A stretch of 6,317 bases of DNA from an uncultured Collinsella sp. (lineage in GTDB: Bacteria; Actinomycetota; Coriobacteriia; Coriobacteriales; Coriobacteriaceae), in NCBI GenBank assembly GCA_959602645.1, contig CAUGTZ010000042.1, positions 1 to 6,317 on the forward strand. The letters are read 5' to 3'. Under the pieces are notes generated by a model. That model did not search any database, was not told the origin of the DNA, and was given only the letters and a program-made list of their open reading frames with translations. The translations under genes were made by a program, and so were the position numbers. The stretch's first letter is position 1. Each line of letters opens with the position of its first letter. This document shows positions 1-5,761 of the stretch, piece after piece.

Positions 1-52
1 GGTGATCTCCGCCTTGAGAGGGCGGCGTCCTAAACCGCTAGACGAACGGGCC
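1..52 (-). tRNA. tRNA-Glu (anticodon CUC), partial at window edge
   Basis: This is the 5' part of a glutamate tRNA read on the minus strand: acceptor 5' strand, D arm, full anticodon arm and the start of the variable region. The T arm and the 3' acceptor strand lie beyond the left window edge. The anticodon stem CCGCC/GGCGG encloses the loop CTCTCAA, so the anticodon is CUC (plus-strand positions 16-18), which reads GAG. The D-arm sequence TTCGTCTAG is typical of bacterial tRNA-Glu. All 52 bases are identical to the corresponding part of the complete copy at 75-151. It lies 22 bases downstream of that copy, so the two are almost certainly co-transcribed from the promoter near 186-214. Confidence 0.93.
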
Positions 53-74
53 ATAGGCCTCGGCAGAAAAGAAG

Positions 75-151
75 TGGTAGCCCGTACCAGATTCGAACTG
101 GTGATCTCCGCCTTGAGAGGGCGGCGTCCTAAACCGCTAGACGAACGGGCC
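75..151 (-). tRNA. tRNA-Glu (anticodon CUC), complete, CCA encoded
   Basis: This is a complete tRNA-Glu of 74 bases plus an encoded 3' CCA (plus-strand TGG at 75-77). The 7-bp acceptor stem GGCCCGT/ACGGGCT pairs fully, with one G-U at the first pair. The T arm carries the standard TTCGAAT loop, and the anticodon loop CTCTCAA gives anticodon CUC (plus positions 115-117). CUC reads only GAG, so a UUC isoacceptor for GAA is expected elsewhere in the genome. It is the first of two tandem copies. Because CCA is encoded, the neighbouring nucleotidyltransferase would be needed for this tRNA only to repair damaged ends. Confidence 0.96.
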
Positions 152-185
152 ACATGACATCTGCACTGCCGTGCTGCGAGGAAAT

Positions 186-214
186 ATATTACGGGACAAA
201 AAACATCAGCGCAA
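186..214 (-). promoter_or_regulatory. Candidate promoter of the tRNA-Glu pair
   Basis: On the minus strand there is a -35-like TTGCGC (209-214), a 17-base spacer, and a -10-like TAATAT (186-191). Transcription would start near 178-180, leaving a leader of about 28 bases before the tRNA 5' end at 151, which suits RNase P processing. The spacer is ideal and the surroundings are AT-rich against a GC-rich genome. The -35 match is only moderate, so the call rests mainly on spacing and position. Confidence 0.5.
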
Positions 215-234
215 GAAGAAATTCCAAATTGCCG

Positions 235-271
235 AAAAATTGTCGACAGGTTATGGAACGCGCAGGTCAAC
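235..271 (-). terminator. Weak candidate terminator after the nucleotidyltransferase gene
   Basis: Just after the TAG stop, the minus-strand RNA can form a 6-bp stem, GUUGAC with GUCGAC (plus 266-271 and 242-247), including one G-U pair. The large 18-base loop is followed two bases later by a run of five U (plus 235-239). The U run and position fit an intrinsic terminator, but the stem is short and the loop large, so efficiency would be low. Leaky termination would extend transcripts into the tRNA genes. Confidence 0.3.
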
Positions 272-278
272 TAATTAG

Positions 279-1673
279 CTAATTCAAGTTGAGATGAACC
301 AAAAGGGTTTCGCGATCGTTGGGGATGTTGTCCTCGATAACGGCTTCGAGGGCGGCGTTGAGTAGCTGGCCTAGCTCGGGCCCCGGCTTCACACCGGCAC
401 GAATCAAGTCGCCGCCGTTGATAGCAAGCATCTTGAGCGAATAGGGCTCCCCCGCCTCCAACAAATCATGGGCGAGTGAGCGCATCTCTTCGATCGTCTC
501 GACGTAATAGAAGCACGACGGCGCCTTGCCCAGCGTGTCGGCACGCTTAAGGTCCATAAGCTCGTCCATCAGGCGCGGCGTATCGACGCCCTCGCCCGAA
601 AGCAAGCGCATCATATTGAGCAAGCAGGAGCGCTCGGGGCGCAGCGGCTTGTCGTGGTACTTAATGAGCAGGCACACGTCGCGGACCAAGTCGTGCGAAA
701 GCGCCAAGCGATCCATGATGGCGCGCGCCTTCTTGGCCCCGAGCTCGGGGTGACCGTAAAAGTGGCCGCTGCCCGCATGGTCGACCGTAAAGCAATCGGG
801 CTTGGAAACGTCGTGCAAAAACGCCGCCCACATTAGGCTCATTGAGGGTGTAAAGCCGTCGCACAGCGCCAACTCCCCCGCCACCGTCAGCACACGGGCG
901 ATATGCTCGTAAACGTTAAACGCATGATAGACGCTGCGCTGATCAAACCCGCGACCCGCTGCCAACTCGGGCACGGCGGCGCAGATGAGCTCGGGGTAGC
1001 GCAGCATGGCGTCTCCCCCGTGACCGGTCGAAAGGATGCCCTCAAGCTCAATACCCACGCGCTCGCGCGCCACGGCATCGAGCAGCGGCGCGCACTCGGC
1101 AAGGGCACACTTGGTCTCGGGCTCAATCACAAAGTCTAGGCGGCAGGCAAAGCGCACCGCGCGCAACATGCGCAGGGCATCCTCGTTAAAGCGACGCTTG
1201 GGATCGCCGACAGAGCGAATCAGCTTGCGCTCCAAGTCACCCTGGCCGTCGTAGCGGTCGACAAGCCCGCGCTCGGGATGCCACGCCATGGCATTGACGG
1301 TAAAGTCGCGGCGCGCCAGATCATCCTCAAGCGAAGCGGCGCGCTCCACACTCTGAGGATGACGACCGTCGGTATAGAAGCCGTCCAGGCGATAGGTGGT
1401 GACCTCAATGCGCTCGCCATCGCAAATAGCCGTAATGCCGCCAAATTTAATGCCCGACTCAACTACGGCAATACCGGCGGCCTCGAGTGCCGCCTTGGAC
1501 TCCTGCCACAGGCCGCTACAGCACATGTCGACATCGTGGCTGGGACGTCCCATCAGGGCGTCACGTACCCAACCGCCCACGTACCAGGCCTCAAGACCGG
1601 CATCCTCGAGGGCTCGCAACACGTACAGAGAGGCGCCTGACGGCTGCGTGGCGTTGAGCGAAACATTGCACAT
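279..1673 (-). CDS. cca: CCA tRNA nucleotidyltransferase / poly(A) polymerase family, with HD domain
   Basis: This 464-aa class II nucleotidyltransferase most likely builds or repairs the 3' CCA of tRNAs from CTP and ATP in the cytoplasm. The N-terminal polymerase head has the VGGWVRD motif (residues 32-38), the metal-binding pair D47/D49 in HDVDM, IEVTTYR (89-95) and RRDFTVNAMA (121-130). The nucleotide-selecting motif EDALRMLRAVRF covers 164-175. A C-terminal HD domain is indicated by H257, FLHD (H287, D288) and H308. The start was set at the ATG at 1671-1673 because AGGAGG lies 8 bases upstream; the open frame continues 39 codons further upstream but shows no conserved sequence. A strong terminator just upstream and its own Shine-Dalgarno suggest a separate transcription unit. 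CCA addition, A-only addition and poly(A) polymerase activity cannot be told apart by eye. CCA addition is favoured by family and gene context. Confidence 0.9.
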   Translation of the reverse strand: MCNVSLNATQPSGASLYVLRALEDAGLEAWYVGGWVRDALMGRPSHDVDMCCSGLWQESKAALEAAGIAVVESGIKFGGITAICDGERIEVTTYRLDGFYTDGRHPQSVERAASLEDDLARRDFTVNAMAWHPERGLVDRYDGQGDLERKLIRSVGDPKRRFNEDALRMLRAVRFACRLDFVIEPETKCALAECAPLLDAVARERVGIELEGILSTGHGGDAMLRYPELICAAVPELAAGRGFDQRSVYHAFNVYEHIARVLTVAGELALCDGFTPSMSLMWAAFLHDVSKPDCFTVDHAGSGHFYGHPELGAKKARAIMDRLALSHDLVRDVCLLIKYHDKPLRPERSCLLNMMRLLSGEGVDTPRLMDELMDLKRADTLGKAPSCFYYVETIEEMRSLAHDLLEAGEPYSLKMLAINGGDLIRAGVKPGPELGQLLNAALEAVIEDNIPNDRETLLVHLNLN

Positions 1674-1681
1674 TCCTGTGG

Positions 1682-1687
1682 CCTCCT
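1682..1687 (-). promoter_or_regulatory. Ribosome binding site that sets the cca start
   Basis: AGGAGG on the minus strand lies 8 bases before the ATG at 1671-1673. This near-perfect anti-16S match decides the start against the longer open frame that begins at 1790. Confidence 0.85.
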
Positions 1688-1722
1688 GCAATTGCGGGCA
1701 TATCGATTGATGGTTTCCAAGA

Positions 1723-1731
1723 AGTCTAGCA
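1723..1731 (-). promoter_or_regulatory. Possible extended -10 element for cca
   Basis: The minus strand reads TGCTAGACT, an extended -10 (TGn followed by TAGACT, 4 of 6 to consensus). It lies between the upstream terminator and the cca ribosome binding site, giving a leader of about 40 bases. No convincing -35 sits at the right distance. The gene needs a promoter somewhere between 1674 and 1804, and this is the best candidate seen. Confidence 0.25.
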
Positions 1732-1804
1732 AGAAATGAGAGCGGGCGCACACGCGAACGCGCTTCAAGCACGATTGGATCCCAAGGCATCGACTACAAA
1801 CATG

Positions 1805-1840
1805 AAAAAGCACCCGCCTCGGCAATCCGAGACGGGTGCT
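1805..1840 (-). terminator. Intrinsic terminator of the downstream kinase gene
   Basis: A 14-bp stem (1809-1822 with 1827-1840) closes a four-base loop and is followed on the minus strand by five T (1805-1809). The one non-Watson-Crick position is a G-U wobble in minus-strand RNA but an A-C mismatch in plus-strand RNA, so the hairpin is built for minus-strand transcription. It sits 34 bases after the stop codon of the kinase gene at 1875-2807 and separates it from cca. Confidence 0.9.
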
Positions 1841-1874
1841 CTACAAAGCAAAGATGCAAGGTCCGTGCGCTGCG

Positions 1875-2807
1875 TTAGCAGACCTGACGGATGGCGATGC
1901 CCTTCTGATACTCATCGACCTTAGCAAAATCGCCCAGACCCGGGCACTCGACCACGTTGGCGCCGGTGGCCATCGAGAGGCGCAGGGCGTCCTCGACGCG
2001 CTCGGGGGCGTCGTGCCACACGGACAGGAAGGCAGCGAGCGAGGAATCGCCGGCGCACACCGTCGACAGCAGCTTGACGTCGAAGGTGCGGTTGGCAAAC
2101 CAGATATGCTCGCCGTTGGAGAAGTACGCGCCGTCGCCACCAAGGGTCAGCAGCACGTTCTTGGCGCCCTTGGCGTGCAGCTCGGCCATCGCGCCCTTGA
2201 CGGACTCATCGTCGCCACCGCTCACCTTAATGCCAAAGATGTCGAGCAGCTCGTCGTCATTGGGCTTGATCAGCAGCGGCTCCATGGCAATGAGGTCTGC
2301 CAGCTGATGGCTCGAGATGTCGAGGACGAACTCGGCCCCCATGGCCTTGACGCGGCGCAGGACCTCGGCCAGGAAGCCCTCGGAGGTGTTGGGGGGCAGC
2401 GAGCCGCTGATAACCAGGCAGGTCATGTCATCGAGCGAATCGATAAGCTCAAACATCTCCTGCTCGTTGGCTTCGTTGATGGCGGCACCGGCGTTGACCA
2501 TGTTGTACTCGGTGTCGGGACCGGCGTTGAGGAACACGTTAACACGCGTGATGCCGTCAGTCCACACGGGCTTGACGGGCACGCCCAGGGCCTCGGCGCC
2601 CTTAACGATATACTCACCCGAGAAGCCGGCGAAGAAGCCCAGGATCGTGGTGTCGACGCCGTAGTGGTCGAGCGTAAACGAAACGTTGAGACCCTTGCCG
2701 TTGGGGGTGTAGACAGCGTTACGGGTGCGGGTAACGGTGTTGGCGGACAAGCCATCGCAGGAGATGTTGTAGTCAATAGCGGGATTTGCAGTAAGCGTGT
2801 AAATCAT
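1875..2807 (-). CDS. fruK: 1-phosphofructokinase family (PfkB) hexose-phosphate kinase, canonical copy
   Basis: This 310-aa PfkB/ribokinase-fold sugar kinase most likely phosphorylates fructose 1-phosphate with ATP to fructose 1,6-bisphosphate. Tagatose 6-phosphate kinase (LacC-like) activity is the main alternative. The N-terminus TANPAID places substrate-binding D12 as in the family. NGKGLNVS (36-43) matches PfkB signature 1, followed by TDGITRVN (83-90), SGSLPP (134-139) and KPN with E186. TLGGDG covers 221-226, and the anion hole and catalytic base lie in CAGDSS (251-256, D254). The first glycine of the usual GAGD is cysteine. The start is the ATG at 2805-2807, matching the paralogue's first residue and preceded 5 bases upstream by AAAGGAA; an in-frame ATG five codons upstream overlaps that site. 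It is a tandem paralogue of 2997-3929, but terminators on both sides and a -10 element suggest it is transcribed alone. No EII permease gene is adjacent to show the substrate. Confidence 0.88.
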   Translation of the reverse strand: MIYTLTANPAIDYNISCDGLSANTVTRTRNAVYTPNGKGLNVSFTLDHYGVDTTILGFFAGFSGEYIVKGAEALGVPVKPVWTDGITRVNVFLNAGPDTEYNMVNAGAAINEANEQEMFELIDSLDDMTCLVISGSLPPNTSEGFLAEVLRRVKAMGAEFVLDISSHQLADLIAMEPLLIKPNDDELLDIFGIKVSGGDDESVKGAMAELHAKGAKNVLLTLGGDGAYFSNGEHIWFANRTFDVKLLSTVCAGDSSLAAFLSVWHDAPERVEDALRLSMATGANVVECPGLGDFAKVDEYQKGIAIRQVC

Positions 2808-2812
2808 GAATG

Positions 2813-2819
2813 TTCCTTT
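2813..2819 (-). promoter_or_regulatory. Ribosome binding site of the canonical kinase
   Basis: The minus strand reads AAAGGAA, 5 bases before the ATG at 2805-2807. The alternative upstream ATG at 2820-2822 would include this site in coding sequence, so the downstream ATG is preferred. Confidence 0.75.
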
Positions 2820-2821
2820 CA

Positions 2822-2859
2822 CGAAGCAACGTGTTAATGAAAGTATATTCCACGCTTCG
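2822..2859 (-). repeat. Imperfect inverted repeat around the kinase promoter
   Basis: On the plus strand CGAAGC, three extra bases, then GTG (2822-2833) is mirrored by CACGCTTCG (2851-2859). The arms lie on either side of the -10 element (2842-2847) and the predicted start site. This placement fits a repressor operator or looped regulator site rather than an RNA hairpin, because one arm lies upstream of the transcript start. The regulator is not identifiable from this window. Confidence 0.4.
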
Positions 2860-2870
2860 GCAAAAGGCTA
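2842..2870 (-). promoter_or_regulatory. Candidate promoter of the canonical kinase
   Basis: The -10 element TATACT (2842-2847, 5 of 6 to consensus) lies in an AT-rich patch between the upstream terminator and the kinase gene. A weak -35, TAGCCT, sits 17 bases upstream (2865-2870). Transcription would start near 2835, with a leader of about 28 bases. The poor -35 suggests dependence on an activator or low basal activity. Confidence 0.45.
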
Positions 2871-2936
2871 CAACAACTCGGTGAACGGTGTGGAAGCGAT
2901 GAAGTACGGCAGGACACCTCTCCAGCATGGCGGAAC

Positions 2937-2968
2937 AAAAAAGGCGCCCCGGCCGAAACCGGAGCGCC
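2937..2968 (-). terminator. Intrinsic terminator of the first kinase / PTS block
   Basis: A 10-bp GC-rich stem (2943-2952 with 2959-2968) encloses a six-base loop and runs into six U in minus-strand RNA (plus 2937-2942). One pair is a G-U wobble that exists only in minus-strand RNA. It follows the stop of the 2997-3929 gene by about 30 bases and probably ends the transcript that begins at ptsH or ptsI. Confidence 0.92.
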
Positions 2969-2996
2969 GCATGCGCACGAATATGTCGCGTTTCGC

Positions 2997-3929
2997 TTAC
3001 TTGCGATCGAGCTTGCGGACAGCAACGCGCTTGCTGTACTCGTCGACGTGACCAAAGTCGCCGATGCCGACGGACTCAGCAACGTTGGCGCCGGTGGCCA
3101 TAGCGAGCTTCATGGCCTCCTCGACGTTGTCGCGATCCCTGTACCACTTGTGCAGGAACGCAGCGAGGGTGCAGTCGCCGGCGCAGACGGAAGAGACAAG
3201 CTTGATGTTGAACTCACGCTTGGCATACCAGATGTCCTCGCCGTTGGAGAAGTAAGCGTCACCGCGGCTACCACGGGTGAGCAGCACGTTCTGGACGCCG
3301 GCCTCGTGAGCCAGCTTCATGGCAACGCGGACCTCGTCGTCGGTGTCGACCGGCACGCCGAAGATAGCCTTCATCTCGTGATGGTTCGGCTTAATGAGCA
3401 GCGGCTTCTTGTGAGCGAGCTCCTTGAGCTTGTCGGAGGACAGGTCCAGGACGACATCGGCGCCACGGGCCTGAGCGTGCTCCATGACCTGAGCCAGGAA
3501 GTCGGGCGTAGCTTTGGGAGGCACGGAGCCGGAGACGATCAGGCACTCAAGGTCGCCCGCGGTGTCCAGGATGTTGTAGAGCTCCTCCTGGTGCTGCGGC
3601 GTGATCGGAGCACCAGGGTTCAGGATGCCGTACTCGTGCTGGCCATCGTTGACGTAGGTGTTGATGCGCGTGATACCGTCGGTCCAGACCGGGCGGCAGA
3701 GGCAACCCAGGTTCATGACCTCCTCGACGATGAACTTGCCCGTGAAGCCGGCGAAGAAACCGAGCGCGACGGTGTCGACGCCCATCTTCTTAAAGGCGAA
3801 GGACACGTCGAGGCCCTTGCCGTTAGCCGTGTAGCTGGCCGAGCCGGTGCGGACGTTCTCGTCGGGCTCGAGCGGAGAGCTCGAAACCGTCATGTCGACA
3901 GCCGGGTTAGCGGTTAGCGTGTAGAACAT
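2997..3929 (-). CDS. fruK: 1-phosphofructokinase family (PfkB) kinase, divergent paralogue
   Basis: This is a 310-aa PfkB-family kinase, equal in length to the gene at 1875-2807 and identical at roughly half its positions by eye. The order of motifs is the same: TANPAVD (D12), NGKGLDVS (36-43), TDGITRIN (83-90), SGSVPP (133-138), KPN (180-182) and CAGDCT (249-254) with catalytic D252. Two features differ from the paralogue. The asparagine of the GKGxN motif is aspartate (D41), and the residue after the catalytic aspartate is cysteine rather than serine. The family asparagine lines the sugar-binding site, so the substrate may have shifted; the fold and ATP site look intact. The start ATG at 3927-3929 has AGGGGG 8 bases upstream. 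The gene begins 74 bases after ptsI with no obvious promoter between, so co-transcription with ptsI is likely. Fructose-1-phosphate kinase is the default call; another hexose or pentose phosphate is possible. Confidence 0.82.
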   Translation of the reverse strand: MFYTLTANPAVDMTVSSSPLEPDENVRTGSASYTANGKGLDVSFAFKKMGVDTVALGFFAGFTGKFIVEEVMNLGCLCRPVWTDGITRINTYVNDGQHEYGILNPGAPITPQHQEELYNILDTAGDLECLIVSGSVPPKATPDFLAQVMEHAQARGADVVLDLSSDKLKELAHKKPLLIKPNHHEMKAIFGVPVDTDDEVRVAMKLAHEAGVQNVLLTRGSRGDAYFSNGEDIWYAKREFNIKLVSSVCAGDCTLAAFLHKWYRDRDNVEEAMKLAMATGANVAESVGIGDFGHVDEYSKRVAVRKLDRK

Positions 3930-3930
3930 T

Positions 3931-3946
3931 TACAGTACCCCCTGTA
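3931..3946 (-). promoter_or_regulatory. Ribosome binding site of the divergent kinase within a small hairpin
   Basis: AGGGGG (plus 3938-3943) lies 8 bases before the ATG at 3927-3929. The flanking sequence can pair as UACAG/CUGUA with a GGGGUA loop, which places most of the ribosome binding site in the loop and its first two bases in the stem. The five-pair stem is weak, so any control over translation is conjecture; the ribosome binding site itself is clear. Confidence 0.55.
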
Positions 3947-3956
3947 TATGTGAGGG

Positions 3957-3986
3957 CCGCGTGGCCGGCCCATTCCAACCACGCGG
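3957..3986 (-). other. Intercistronic hairpin between ptsI and the divergent kinase
   Basis: A 12-bp stem (3957-3968 with 3975-3986) closes a six-base loop. Two positions are U-G wobbles in minus-strand RNA but would be mismatches in plus-strand RNA, so selection appears to act on the minus transcript. No U run follows, so this is not a standard intrinsic terminator. A barrier that protects the 3' end of ptsI mRNA, an RNase processing site or a partial terminator would all fit. Confidence 0.6.
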
Positions 3987-4003
3987 TTACCTCTGATACC
4001 AAA

Positions 4004-5707
4004 TTAGCGAGCTGCGGACTCGAGCAGTGCCTTGACCTCGGCAGCGGTGTTGCAGGCGAGCGCCTTCTCGGCGAGCTCGTCGCACTCGGCCTTGGTCCAC
4101 TGGCTGATGGTCTTGCGGGCGCGCAGGATGGACGGAGCGCTCATCGAGAACTCCTCCAGGCCCCAGCTGATCAGCAGCGGCTCGAGCAACGGATCGGCAG
4201 CGGCCTCGCCGCACATACCGACCATGATGCCGGCCTTCACGCCGCTCTCGATGATGTTCTTGAGCGAGCGGAGCACGGCGGGATAGTAAACCTGGTACAG
4301 GTTGGAGATGGTGTCGTTGCCACGGTCGGCGCACATGGTGTAGCCGATCAGGTCGTTGGTGCCGATGGAGAAGAAGTCGGCGACCTCGGCCAGGCGGTCA
4401 GCGAGCAGCGAGGCTGCAGGCGTCTCGACCATGATGCCGACCTCGATGTTCTCGTTGAACTTGCGGCCCTCTTCGGTCAGCTCGGTCTTGCACTGCTCGA
4501 CGAGCTCCTTGACAGCCAAGACTTCCTCGACGCAGGTGACGAGCGGGATCATAATCTTGACGTCACCGAAGGCGCTGGCGCGCAGCAGGGCGCGGAGCTG
4601 GACCTTGTACTGGTCGGGGTTGGCCAGGCAGTAACGCACGGCGCGGAAGCCCATGAAGGGGTTCTCTTCCTTGACCATGTGCAGGTACGGAATCTCCTTG
4701 TCGCCACCCACATCGAGCGTGCGGATGATGACCGGAGCGCCCTTGAGCGCGCTGGCGACCTTACGGTAGGCGTTGAACTGCTCCTCCTCGGAAGGAAGCT
4801 CAGCAGAGTCCATGAACAGGAACTCGGAACGGAACAGGCCGATAGCCTCGGCATCGTGATCGAGCGCGTTGGGCACGTCATCGGGGTTGCCGATGTTGCA
4901 GGCAATGATCTTCTTGATGCCGTCGGCAGTCACGGACGGCTTGCCGCGGAAGGCCTCGAGAGCCGCCTTCTCGGCAGCGAAAGCCTCGGCCTTGGCAGTG
5001 TAAGCGGCGAGCGTCTCCTCATCGGGATCGGCCTCGACGATACCCTTGCCACCGTCGACGACAACAGTCATGCCGTTGCGCAGTGCGGTGCAGCTGTTGG
5101 AAACCGAAAGGACAGCCGGGATCTCGAGGGCGCGCGCAATGATTGCGGAGTGCGACGTGCGGCCACCAGTCTCGGTGACGATACCGGCAACGTGGGCCTT
5201 ATCGATCGTGGCGGTCATGGACGGCGTGAGGTCGTGCACGACAACGACGGTGTTCTCGGGCAGGACGGAGAGGTCGACGACCTCCTTGCCCAACAGCTCA
5301 GCCAGAATACCGGTGCGGATGTCGGCGATGTCGGCCGCGCGCAGACGGAACATCTCGTCGTCCATGGACAGGAACATGTTCTCGAACATGGTCGAGGTGT
5401 CCATGAGCGCCTGCTCGGCGCAGGTGCCGCCGTCAATGGCGGCGTTGATGGCGTCGGTCATGCCCGGATCCTGAGCCAGGACAATGTGTCCGCTCATGAT
5501 CTCGGCCTCGGCCTCGCCCACCGTCTCCTTCATGTGGTCGGCCTGAGCCTGGGTCTTCTCACAGAAGACCGAAAGAGCGGTCCGATAGCGCTCCTTCTCT
5601 GCTGCCGAATCAGCAACCTCGTGCGGCTCAAACGTCAAGTCGGGATCGACGGCGACCATAACGGTGCCGATTCCGATGCCCTCGGATGCGTTGACTCCCT
5701 GATACAT
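4004..5707 (-). CDS. ptsI: Phosphoenolpyruvate-protein phosphotransferase, PTS enzyme I
   Basis: This 567-aa cytoplasmic enzyme transfers phosphate from phosphoenolpyruvate to HPr and is the first step of the sugar phosphotransferase system. The HPr-binding N-terminal domain carries the phosphorylated histidine H186 in GGRTSHSAII, equivalent to His189 of E. coli. The C-terminal PEP-binding barrel contains the arginines R293 (GLFRSEFLFM) and R329 (IIRTLDVGGDK), metal ligands E428 (VETP) and D452 (GTNDLI), and the acid-base cysteine C499 (GMCGE), equivalent to E. coli Cys502. Length is normal and all key residues are present. The start is the ATG at 5705-5707, because the protein from there (MYQGVNASEG) aligns with the E. 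coli N-terminus from residue 1 and AGAGGA lies 6 bases upstream. An ATG two codons upstream and one at 5761 are less likely. It follows ptsH on the same strand, with a terminator-like hairpin between. No TTA, CTA or TCA codon is used, which suggests strong expression. Confidence 0.97.
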   Translation of the reverse strand: MYQGVNASEGIGIGTVMVAVDPDLTFEPHEVADSAAEKERYRTALSVFCEKTQAQADHMKETVGEAEAEIMSGHIVLAQDPGMTDAINAAIDGGTCAEQALMDTSTMFENMFLSMDDEMFRLRAADIADIRTGILAELLGKEVVDLSVLPENTVVVVHDLTPSMTATIDKAHVAGIVTETGGRTSHSAIIARALEIPAVLSVSNSCTALRNGMTVVVDGGKGIVEADPDEETLAAYTAKAEAFAAEKAALEAFRGKPSVTADGIKKIIACNIGNPDDVPNALDHDAEAIGLFRSEFLFMDSAELPSEEEQFNAYRKVASALKGAPVIIRTLDVGGDKEIPYLHMVKEENPFMGFRAVRYCLANPDQYKVQLRALLRASAFGDVKIMIPLVTCVEEVLAVKELVEQCKTELTEEGRKFNENIEVGIMVETPAASLLADRLAEVADFFSIGTNDLIGYTMCADRGNDTISNLYQVYYPAVLRSLKNIIESGVKAGIMVGMCGEAAADPLLEPLLISWGLEEFSMSAPSILRARKTISQWTKAECDELAEKALACNTAAEVKALLESAAR

Positions 5708-5713
5708 TCCCAT

Positions 5714-5719
5714 TCCTCT
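5714..5719 (-). promoter_or_regulatory. Ribosome binding site of ptsI
   Basis: The minus strand reads GGAGAGAGGA in front of two close ATG codons (5711-5713 and 5705-5707). AGAGGA is 6 bases from the second ATG, the one supported by protein alignment. The 5' GGAG could serve the first ATG at similar distance, so a two-residue uncertainty in the start remains. Confidence 0.6.
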
Positions 5720-5732
5720 CTCCGTGCCATGT

Positions 5733-5761
5733 GATAAAGCGTTTTGCCATATCCATGACAA
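5733..5761 (-). promoter_or_regulatory. Possible internal promoter for ptsI
   Basis: A good -35, TTGTCA (5756-5761, 5 of 6), is separated by exactly 17 bases from a poor -10, TTTATC (5733-5738, 3 of 6). It lies just beyond the ptsH-ptsI hairpin, where it could supply ptsI mRNA when transcripts stop at that hairpin. The -35 overlaps the U run of the terminator. The weak -10 makes this a suggestion only. Confidence 0.25.

Noticed and set aside
1..152. 53-base direct repeat as an attachment site of a mobile element
   Set aside because: The repeat is simply the two tRNA genes; there is no integrase gene or inserted DNA between the copies, only a 22-base spacer and the tRNA 3' part.
1674..1790. 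39-codon N-terminal extension of the cca reading frame
   Set aside because: It would read through the AGGAGG ribosome binding site, shows no conserved sequence, and the conserved protein starts naturally at the ATG at 1673.
1836..2837. 333-codon open frame on the plus strand opposite the second kinase
   Set aside because: It is the same kind of antisense shadow; it also starts inside the terminator stem, where a real gene start is unlikely.
3048..3917. 289-codon open frame on the plus strand opposite the first kinase
   Set aside because: It is in antisense register with a confident PfkB-family gene; composition is rich in V, D, G, L and H as expected of reverse-complemented GC-rich codons.
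3950..5734. 594-codon open frame on the plus strand opposite ptsI
   Set aside because: It is in exact antisense codon register with a certain ptsI gene, has no recognisable domain, and is explained by ptsI lacking TTA, CTA and TCA codons.
5708..5761. 18-codon N-terminal extension of ptsI
   Set aside because: Enzyme I alignment begins at the ATG at 5707, which has the well-placed ribosome binding site; the extension runs into the terminator region.
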